In this document: positions 22,553-27,373 of the stretch, piece by piece
Layout: each line of letters opens with the position of its first letter
Numbering within the stretch: the first letter of the stretch is position 1
NCBI GenBank assembly: GCA_050729835.1
Contig: JBOHLS010000031.1
Location: 1 to 27,373 of the forward strand
DNA length: 27,373 nt
Source: REEB95 sp050729835
GTDB lineage: Bacteria; Pseudomonadota; Alphaproteobacteria; ATCC43930; CGMCC-115725
Direction of reading: 5' to 3'
Translations under genes and position numbers: made by a program
The notes under the pieces: generated by a model
What the model was told of the DNA's origin: nothing
The model's input: only the letters and a program-made list of their open reading frames with translations
Databases searched by the model: none

Positions 22553-23599
22553 CTATCGCATGCCGATCATGCCGAAGAAGCGGATCGGCAGGCAGCCGGA
22601 GACCGGCGGGCCGTGATATTCCCAGCCGCCCGGAAGCTCGGGGTGGAGAACATCGGCACAGACCGGCACCCGACCGATTGCCGCCATCTGCGGTGCGCGC
22701 GCAACGGATTGCGACGGCACGACCGGGCGGCGGACGTGATGCTCCGTGGTTTGGCGCGGCGGCGCCGTGCGCTTGGCGGCGGCAGGCGGCGCCGACGCGA
22801 TGCTGGCGGGCTTGGCAACGGGCGGCGGCGGAACGGCGGCGATGTCGCTCGACGACGGTTGGGCCTGCGCGGCCGCAGCCGGAGCATCGTTGTCCGATAG
22901 CATGGTCGCAGCCAACGCCGCGGCCAGCGGCGGTTTCACCGGCTCGCGAACGGGCGACGACGTCTGGCGGGAAACCAACGCAACCGCACCGAGCGCGAGC
23001 AGCACCATCGCGACCGTCACCGGCGATGTTGGCCAGCTGCGCCACGTCGATTTTGGCCTCGCCAATTCCGGGATTTCCAGCCAACGCCCCTGCGCCGAAG
23101 CGGACAAGCGAGTCGCCGGCGGTGACGCGGCGTGTCGCGCCTGAACCGGGCCGTCGCCCCATAATGCCGGCGACGTCGCCGCCGGTACGGCACGCCGCAA
23201 CCGCGCCAGCATCAGGTCCGGCATCGCCAGCAGCAAATCCACGACCGCTTCGCACCAACCGGCATTGGCAAGGCCGCATTGCGAGCCCGCGAAGGCGGCT
23301 TCGATCCGTTCGGTGACGACGTCGGATGCATCCGCCGCGACCGTCACCGCGACGATCGGCAAGGCGCCACCCTGAAGCGCCGCGAACCCCGTGTGCCAGA
23401 GGAAATCCTCGAGCGGCGCGACCGCCGGCTCGGCGCGGTCGGTATCGACCAGCACGATGCCCTTGCCCGGATGCAGCACGACGTAGCGGACCCAGGGCGG
23501 CCCATCGGCGCCGGACGCACGACGGTTGGCGAGAACGACCCAAGGCTCGGGCAACGCAGCCAGCCTGCCGCGCAATCGCCCGATGATGTCTCCGCTCAT
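22553..23599 (-). CDS. one-transmembrane protein of unknown function
   Basis: The gene encodes 348 residues from ATG 23599; a GTG at 23641 with GGAAGG nine bases upstream would add 14. The N-terminal domain (about 1-90: PEPWVVLANRRASGADGPPW, YVVLHPGKGIVLVDTD) looks like a compact alpha/beta fold of a kind seen in alphaproteobacterial hypotheticals and faintly recalls nuclease-related NERD domains, but no catalytic set is evident. One membrane segment (TVAMVLLALGAVALVS) follows, then a Pro/Ala-rich linker and a short C-terminal part with two Cys (VCADVLHPELPGGWEYHGPP, then GCLPIRFFGMIGMR). Topology would be cytoplasmic N-terminus and periplasmic tail. It is convergent with the IclR gene, 45 bases apart. 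Confidence 0.65.
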   Translation of the reverse strand: MSGDIIGRLRGRLAALPEPWVVLANRRASGADGPPWVRYVVLHPGKGIVLVDTDRAEPAVAPLEDFLWHTGFAALQGGALPIVAVTVAADASDVVTERIEAAFAGSQCGLANAGWCEAVVDLLLAMPDLMLARLRRAVPAATSPALWGDGPVQARHAASPPATRLSASAQGRWLEIPELARPKSTWRSWPTSPVTVAMVLLALGAVALVSRQTSSPVREPVKPPLAAALAATMLSDNDAPAAAAQAQPSSSDIAAVPPPPVAKPASIASAPPAAAKRTAPPRQTTEHHVRRPVVPSQSVARAPQMAAIGRVPVCADVLHPELPGGWEYHGPPVSGCLPIRFFGMIGMR

Positions 23600-24067
23600 C
23601 GGCGAGGCGATCCGGTCCTGCCCGGAAGTTTCCGGCGTCACGCTGCGTGACCTTCCATTTGCCCGCGACCGCGCATCGCAGATCGCGGGACAAGCCACTC
23701 CGAACCAAGCGCTGGCATGCGCCGGATCGACGATACAAACGGACGAAGACGCCGGTGGTGATCAATCCGTGGCCTGTCACGGCGCGGGGAGCCGGGCCGC
23801 GGCGCCGGACATGCAGCCGTCGATCGCACCCGACGCACGCTTTTTGCGCGCATGCGATGCCGTTCCCCGAGAGCGGATTGAACGCGCGCGTCCGCTCAAG
23901 GACGCGTAATACTTGCCGCCGCCACGCCAGCGCCGCCGGGAGCCGCCGCGTCCCTATATTTTTATTCCCAGGCTATGCTTCAGGCTGTGGCGTAAAGGTG
24001 GTCAGTTGTTTCCGCAAATGGCGGCGGCGATTCTGGCGGAATGCCCCACGCGTCCCGCAAGCCTTAG
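23600..24067. other. gene-free stretch at the border of the accessory island
   Basis: About 470 bases without a convincing gene. Open frames across it (for instance 23647-24141) are Arg/Pro/Ser-rich shadow translations with no motif or ribosome-binding site. The left part should contain the promoter of the minus-strand membrane-protein gene. Near 23950-23990 base composition becomes A/T-richer (TATATTTTTATTCCC), which may mark the junction with the recombinase debris that follows. No tRNA, terminator or repeat was recognised. Confidence 0.5.
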
Positions 24068-24265
24068 CCCTCGGCATCCGAACAGTTCCACCAGTTGCTT
24101 GGCGAGCCTTGGCCGTTTCCGGATCGTCCACCCAGGCATGACCTCTCGGCCTGGATCGTCACCGACGACTGGCCCGAGCACATTCCCGTCATCGACGCCG
24201 AGGTGGACGTGTTCGAGGCATGGTTTGGCGACCTGTTCGACGAATTCTTCGGGCCGTGCCGATGA
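24068..24265 (+). pseudogene. truncated small protein that usually precedes a recombinase
   Basis: The frame is open after a stop at 24065 and reads SEQFHQLLGEPWPFPDRPPR, then HDLSAWIVTDDWPEHIPV, then VFEAWFGDLFDEFFG, with no ATG/GTG start. The strongly acidic, Trp-rich content (WP, DDWPE, WFGDLFDEFF) is protein-like and unlike a shadow frame. It ends 21 bases before the recombinase start, which has its own AAGGAG site. I recall similar small acidic ORFs ahead of serine recombinases, but give that low weight. It seems to have lost its 5' end. Confidence 0.4.
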
Positions 24266-24286
24266 CCTGACAAGGAGACCTCTGCC

Positions 24287-24439
24287 ATGACCGTGCCGCT
24301 GCGCGCCGCCCTCTACCTGCGCGTCTCCACGACGCGGCAAGCTGCTGCGCGAATATTTGATGCGCGCCATTCGCCAACTCATCGCGGATCAGATTGCGAT
24401 CCAGCACGACAACAACTACGCCGGCCGAGTGATCGATGA
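24287..24439 (+). pseudogene. serine recombinase (resolvase/invertase) N-terminal stub
   Basis: ATG 24287, with AAGGAG about ten bases upstream, gives MTVPLRAALYLRVSTTRQAA. The YLRVSTxRQ motif contains the nucleophilic Ser of the resolvase N-terminal domain. After about 19-20 residues similarity ends and the frame closes at 24439. Intact proteins are 200-550 residues, so this is a deletion product. From about 24345 another plus-strand frame reads LLREYLMRAIRQLIADQIAI then NNYAGRVIDELFQRPL, possibly the C-terminus of the same or another protein, which I cannot assign. Confidence 0.65.
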
Positions 24440-24456
24440 ACTGTTTCAGCGGCCTC

Positions 24457-24621
24457 TGAGCACAGCGATGCAACGTTGAGTTCCTGCCCCGTACGGTACG
24501 CCATCTGGTCGATCATCCGGCGGAGCGTGTCCGTCTTCTGGACCTGAGCGACGGGGGAGACGTCGCGCTCGACGATGCCGTCCAAGTAACTCGCGTAGTG
24601 GAAATTGCGCCACCACCGGGA
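24457..24621 (-). pseudogene. AAA_14/DUF4143 ATPase fragment
   Basis: On the minus strand about 55 codons read SRWWRNFHYASYLDGIVERD, then VSPVAQVQKTDTLRRMIDQM, then AYRTGQELNVASLCSE. This fits the linker between the AAA_14 ATPase domain and the DUF4143 domain (typically YxxTLVERDVR......LRRLLRLLAARTGQLLN). The Walker motifs and the C-terminal domain are missing on both sides. The open frame continues into the first HipA operator palindrome only by chance. It is a remnant of another mobile-island gene. Confidence 0.55.
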
Positions 24622-24650
24622 GTACCCCGACGCCGGCCGATGGTAGATTA

Positions 24651-24683
24651 TTACTTTCACGTATGTAAAATACGAGAAAGTTA
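24651..24683. promoter_or_regulatory. palindromic operator 1 of the AbiEi-HipA gene (imperfect)
   Basis: A 33-bp dyad with 15-bp arms (12 of 15 pairs) around a 3-base centre. The left arm is TTACTTTCACGTATG and the right arm AATACGAGAAAGTTA. It is followed by GAAAT, exactly as operator 2 is. Its start is 63 bp before that of operator 2, that is six helical turns, placing both on the same face of DNA. Confidence 0.7.
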
Positions 24684-24690
24684 GAAATCA

Positions 24691-24719
24691 TTGACTTTCT
24701 GAACTGGATATCATAACTT
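24691..24719 (+). promoter_or_regulatory. possible sigma-70-type promoter between the two operators
   Basis: TTGACT (24691-24696) is followed after 17 bases by TAACTT (24714-24719), a weak -10 that is the first part of operator 2. The expected start site would lie in the operator, giving a very short leader. Only the -35 is a good match, so this is tentative. Confidence 0.35.
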
Positions 24720-24746
24720 TCACGTATCTTAGATACGTGAAAGTTA
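24714..24746. promoter_or_regulatory. palindromic operator 2 of the AbiEi-HipA gene (perfect)
   Basis: TAACTTTCACGTATC and GATACGTGAAAGTTA form perfect 15-bp arms around TTA. It ends three bases before ATG 24750, so it covers the ribosome-binding region (GAAAG). It can serve as a dimer-binding DNA operator or, in RNA, as a hairpin masking the start. The near-copy at 24651 argues for a protein-binding role. Confidence 0.8.
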
Positions 24747-24749
24747 GAA

Positions 24750-26591
24750 ATGGCCCTTCATCTCGTTGGCGAGACCATAGACAAGACCCGCAGCCACTAT
24801 GCGGCTGAATCGGGCAAGCTTGTTCAGCTTATGCGCGGCATCTATGTGGACGCCGCCGACGACATCGATGCGACCGTCCTCAAACACGCCGTCCGCATCG
24901 CCAAATACCTTTATCCCCAAGCGTACCTGTCTGCGGCGAGCGCCGTCCTTCTGGCGCCCACACGAGACGGCCGGCTGTTCTTGAGCGGCAGGCGGATTCA
25001 GCGCACACGTATCCGTACCCTTGAAATCATCCAGAACAAGGCCCCCAAGCACCCGTCCGTCGGTGACGCCGTCGTTGATGACGGGATGGGAGAGTTCCGC
25101 GTCAGCGTCTCTTCGATTCGTCAGCGCTTTCTTGAAGCGTTCCGCCTTCGCAGCGAACATGCGGCGTCGCTCGATGAAGAGATGCGGGCCACCATCGCTG
25201 CCCGTTTGGTCGAAGAATTTGGCAGCGCGCAGGGCGCAGCGGACGCCGTCTGGAAGTACGCGCGCGAGAACGAGTGGTATCGGGAAGGAGAGGCAGCGGA
25301 ACGCTACCTCCTGCATCGGCGAAGCACTACGCCTGTCAAGAATGAGGCGGCGCTAGACCTCGTCGTAGCCTGGCACGGAGTGCCCTTGGGCCATTTGACA
25401 CACGATGGCTTCGAATGGCGATGGAGGCAAACCGACGGCGCGGGGCCACCACTCATTCGGCAGACCACACCCGGCAAGCTTCCGCCTTTCATTGTCTCAT
25501 TGCTTCCGGAAGGCTGGCTGGAAAAAGTCCTTAAGGACAAGGACGAACGCACGCTGCTGCGCTCAGGCAAGCGCTATATGTCCAATATCACCATCGTCGA
25601 GCGCGAAGCCGAACTGGCCACGCTGCCACAGGACATTCTGCTCACGCGCTTGGATAAATACACCAAGGTCGGCGCCTTCACTGGTAAGTATGCCGGCCCG
25701 GGCCGCAGTGAAATCGAACAAAACTTCGAGCGCAGCCTTGCACAGATTTATGAACGCGCCGACACGCCCCGCCTGTCGGGCATTCAGATCAAGGCGCCGA
25801 TGTATCTCAATCCTGAAGGTGTCCTGTCGCCTGCCACGGGCACACCATTCACCCATGTTCTCAAACCAGCAGGAACCAGCGGTTACGATGCTCTGCCGGT
25901 GGTTGAATGGATCGCTATTGCGCTGGGCCGGGCTGCCGGCTTTGCAGCCCCGGCCACAGCACTGATTGTCATGCCGGACGGTATGCCTCCGGCACTGGTT
26001 GTCGAAAGATTCGATATTCGAGAGGGTAATAACGACACGAGGCTGCTTGCGCTTGAAGACCTCTGCTCCGTTCTCGAACTGCCAACAGATGACAAGTACA
26101 AGAGCACGGTGGAACGGGTCGCGCGCGCGGTTCGCCCGCTCTCAACGGCACCCGAAGAGGACATTCTTATCATTATTAAGCGCGCGCTATTCGCGTGGCT
26201 AATCGCCGATGGCGACATGCACCTCAAGAACATGGCGCTCCTAAAGATTGCTGAGCCCGGTGAGAAACAGTTTCAGAGTATCCGCATAGCACCGCTGTAT
26301 GACGCGGTGACGACGCGAGTCTTTCCAAATCTCAAGCACGATCGCATGGCGCTCAAGCTAAACGGAAAGGACGATAGTTTGCGCCGTGCTGACTTCCGTG
26401 CGCTTGCGACCAATGCCGGACTGAAAGTGGCAGACGCCGACGCCGCGATTGACGACATGCTAAAGCGCCTAGACAGCGTCATAGATGCGATCGCCTTGCC
26501 CAAGGGCATCGAGCCCTCTGTAGATGCGCAAAAGATCGTACAGGACGTCCTTGAAATCTGCCGCAAGCGGGTGGAAGCGTTGGCAGTGTGA
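24750..26591 (+). CDS. AbiEi-like region fused to HipA-family Ser/Thr kinase toxin
   Basis: A 613-residue protein. Its start is fixed: an in-frame TGA lies four codons before ATG 24750. About residues 1-190 resemble AbiEi-type antitoxin/regulator proteins (LVQLMRGIYV, LSAASAVLLAP, GRLFLSGRRIQRTRIRTLEI, SSIRQRFLEAFR). About 195-300 match the HipA N-subdomain (VAWHGVPLGHL, FIVSLLPEGWLEKVL). The kinase follows: SGIQIK (343-348), the HVLKP Lys (369-373), catalytic DGDMHLKN (487-494) and the metal Asp in APLYD (514-518). All key kinase residues are present. HipA toxins phosphorylate aminoacyl-tRNA synthetases; the target here is unknown. No separate hipB precedes it. The N-terminal part probably binds the twin palindromes and may restrain the kinase. 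E. coli YjjJ is a shorter analogue. Confidence 0.85.
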   Translation: MALHLVGETIDKTRSHYAAESGKLVQLMRGIYVDAADDIDATVLKHAVRIAKYLYPQAYLSAASAVLLAPTRDGRLFLSGRRIQRTRIRTLEIIQNKAPKHPSVGDAVVDDGMGEFRVSVSSIRQRFLEAFRLRSEHAASLDEEMRATIAARLVEEFGSAQGAADAVWKYARENEWYREGEAAERYLLHRRSTTPVKNEAALDLVVAWHGVPLGHLTHDGFEWRWRQTDGAGPPLIRQTTPGKLPPFIVSLLPEGWLEKVLKDKDERTLLRSGKRYMSNITIVEREAELATLPQDILLTRLDKYTKVGAFTGKYAGPGRSEIEQNFERSLAQIYERADTPRLSGIQIKAPMYLNPEGVLSPATGTPFTHVLKPAGTSGYDALPVVEWIAIALGRAAGFAAPATALIVMPDGMPPALVVERFDIREGNNDTRLLALEDLCSVLELPTDDKYKSTVERVARAVRPLSTAPEEDILIIIKRALFAWLIADGDMHLKNMALLKIAEPGEKQFQSIRIAPLYDAVTTRVFPNLKHDRMALKLNGKDDSLRRADFRALATNAGLKVADADAAIDDMLKRLDSVIDAIALPKGIEPSVDAQKIVQDVLEICRKRVEALAV

Positions 26592-26854
26592 CTGGGAATG
26601 ATGAAGTTCATCGATGCCATGACCGATGCTGGAACGATCTATTCAGTCAGCCAAAACCGGAGCGTGACAAAAATAAAGCCGAGCTTATGGATCATCTGAA
26701 ACGTCGCATTAACAGCGATCCGCCCGAAGCGGTAAGAGCGGTTTATAGCGCCGCACTGCATCGGCTAAAGGACAAAAGCGATGCGCCGCAACCGTGGCAA
26801 GGTGAAGGGAGAACACCGAAGCCCCTACCGGACGACAAGGGAGAAAAGGACTAG
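26588..26854 (+). CDS. small hypothetical ORF coupled to the HipA fusion
   Basis: An 88-residue ORF starts at GTG 26588, overlapping the kinase stop as GTGA. It is hydrophilic and rich in Asp, Lys and Pro (ELMDHLKRRINSDPPEAVRA, then ALHRLKDKSDAPQPWQ). A later ATG at 26687 (MDHLKRRIN) would leave 55 residues. A second frame at about 26600 gives MKFIDAMTDAGTIYSVSQNR and stops at 26702, so which frame is used is not certain. No family recognised. If real it is co-transcribed with the toxin fusion and might be an accessory or antitoxin-like protein. Confidence 0.4.
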   Translation: MTGNDEVHRCHDRCWNDLFSQPKPERDKNKAELMDHLKRRINSDPPEAVRAVYSAALHRLKDKSDAPQPWQGEGRTPKPLPDDKGEKD

Positions 26855-26920
26855 CGGCGGCGATTGATGGCGACGGCGCGGACGGTTGACGGCTGGCCGA
26901 CGTGACCGTAAAAGGCAGTT

Positions 26921-27088
26921 ACCCATTGGGGAGTAGCCGCCCGGCTTGACCGGGCCATGCGTCAACATACTTGGCTTCGGCCATGGCGCATGGGGCCTTC
27001 GGGCATGGTGAGACCAACGGATTGACCACTCCGCAACCGAGCCGGAGGGGCCAACCGTGGTCTTCACCGCTCGGCCTGGAGTGCCCCG
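26921..27088 (+). promoter_or_regulatory. yybP-ykoY manganese riboswitch
   Basis: The segment shows the conserved blocks of the yybP-ykoY aptamer in order: TTGGGGAGTAGCC (26927-26939), CGTCAACATACTTGG (26960-26974) and GGTGAGACCAACGG (27007-27020). Downstream, CCGTGGTCTTCACC (27055-27068) is nearly complementary to that last block and could form the switching stem; a GGAG (27078-27081) precedes the TTG start of the gene. These riboswitches sense Mn2+ and control exporters such as MntP and TMEM165/UPF0016 proteins, exactly the gene that follows. Blocks are seen directly; the fold was not computed. Confidence 0.88.
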
Positions 27089-27286
27089 TTGGAAGCCTTC
27101 TTCGTTTCGCTCAGCACTGTAGGGATTGCCGAGATTGGCGACCGCACGCAGTTTTTATCGCTGTGCCTGGCGGCGCATTACCGAAAGCCCTGGCCGATTA
27201 TTGCCGGTGTCCTCGTGGCGACATTGGCAAATCACTTTGCGTCCGGATGCGGATTCCGACGGAAGTCGCCCGTCATTCCGATTTGA
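27089..27286 (+). pseudogene. TMEM165/GDT1 (UPF0016) manganese exporter, truncated by IS21 end
   Basis: The gene starts at TTG 27089 with GGAG seven bases upstream. The product opens with AFFVSLSTVGIAEIGDRTQF, containing the family's ExGDRT metal-binding motif, followed by LCLAAHYRKPWPIIAGVLVA and TLANHFASG. Normal members are about 190-200 residues and carry a second ExGD motif. Here homology ends at about residue 53 (27247), where the IS21-like terminus begins, and 12 foreign residues precede the stop. The exporter is thus broken, while its riboswitch is intact. A working manganese exporter may lie elsewhere in the genome. Confidence 0.85.
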
Positions 27287-27373
27287 TGTCGCCCACCATT
27301 CCGATCTGAAGTCGCCCACCGTTCCGATTTGATGTCGCCCGGGTGGGCGCGGCCGCGGCTGGCCTCGTTTAGG
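27247..27373. mobile_element. terminus of IS21-like element with four tandem repeats
   Basis: From about 27250 four units of 22-23 bases follow one another, starting at 27254, 27276, 27299 and 27322. The consensus is TTCCGATTTGATGTCGCCC plus a variable CA/CG spacer. Multiple terminal repeats of this size are typical of IS21-family ends, where they bind IstA. The first unit is the most divergent (CGGAAG for TTTGATG). The element continues beyond the window. It interrupts the manganese exporter. Confidence 0.6.

Noticed and set aside
22473..23780. 435-codon minus-strand frame opposite the IclR end
   Set aside because: Shadow frame of the membrane-protein gene, Arg/Gly-rich and without motif.
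23647..24141. 164-codon plus-strand frame in the gene-free stretch
   Set aside because: Composition is that of a shadow frame, and no start signal or homology pattern is visible.
24189..24473. Minus-strand frame with VVVVVLDRNLIRDELANG
   Set aside because: It looks protein-like for a short stretch but spans the recombinase stub junction and is better explained as the complement of the plus-strand LLREYLMRAIRQL frame.
27254..27340. CRISPR-like array at the right edge
   Set aside because: The 22-23-base units are directly adjacent with almost no unique spacer, unlike CRISPR repeats; they fit IS21 terminal repeats.
1..27373. tRNA or rRNA genes
   Set aside because: No tRNA-like cloverleaf with GTTCRA T-loop or rRNA sequence was recognised by eye; a tRNAscan run would be the decisive check.

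Overview
The window looks like a chromosomal segment of a GC-rich alphaproteobacterium, probably Hyphomicrobiales or Rhodospirillales. The evidence is codon use, a TAT-exported branched-chain-amino-acid-type binding protein, BTLCP and DUF5666-like proteins, HU, and serine-cycle genes. The genus cannot be fixed from the sequence alone.

Left part (1-5.7 kb): a decayed accessory stretch. It holds an IS21 IstA fragment at the edge, a conserved small protein, an IS481 transposase truncated onto a fragment of a GH108 muramidase, and two tiny membrane or lipoprotein ORFs. Next comes a clear cyclic di-GMP-I (GEMM) riboswitch directly in front of a lipoprotein-type transglutaminase-like cysteine protease (BTLCP, LapG family). 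Its closing stem appears to include the Shine-Dalgarno. It is followed by the 3' end of uppS abutting a remnant IS200/IS605 TnpB with an intact right-end hairpin, then a DUF5666-like exported protein, an HU protein, an AT-hook-like hypothetical and a small lipoprotein.

Centre (5.7-21.5 kb, all minus strand): fifteen tightly packed genes that look like one long transcription unit read from 21.5 kb down to 5.7 kb. In order of transcription they are glyA, sgaA, a ketopantoate-reductase-like gene, hprA, an mtkA/mtkB-like acyl-CoA ligase pair, a stand-alone PAS protein, a TAT-exported substrate-binding protein, LivH, a LivM-LivG fusion, LivF, a fumarate-reductase-like flavoprotein, its iron-sulfur partner, and an HdrB-like CCG protein. 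A divergent IclR regulator sits at the head, with a near-perfect match to the E. coli IclR box between it and glyA. The unit joins the glycine-serine-hydroxypyruvate arm of the serine cycle to an importer and a soluble-looking FrdA/FrdB/HdrB redox complex. Several active-site motifs in the ligase and flavoprotein are altered, so the true substrate is open. PEP carboxylase, malyl-CoA lyase and glycerate kinase are not in the window.

Right part (22.5-27.4 kb): a one-TM protein of unknown function, then an accessory island. The island contains three broken genes (a recombinase companion, a serine recombinase N-terminus and a DUF4143 ATPase piece) and an intact 613-residue protein fusing an AbiEi-like N-terminal region to a HipA kinase. 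Two 33-bp palindromes, 63 bp apart, precede its start codon. A small overlapping ORF follows. The window ends with a yybP-ykoY manganese riboswitch controlling a TMEM165/UPF0016 exporter gene that is cut after about 53 codons by the repeated terminus of an IS21-like element.

The strongest candidates for new biology are the IclR-governed serine-cycle/transporter/redox operon, the self-contained AbiEi-HipA fusion with twin operators, and the c-di-GMP riboswitch on a LapG-type protease.
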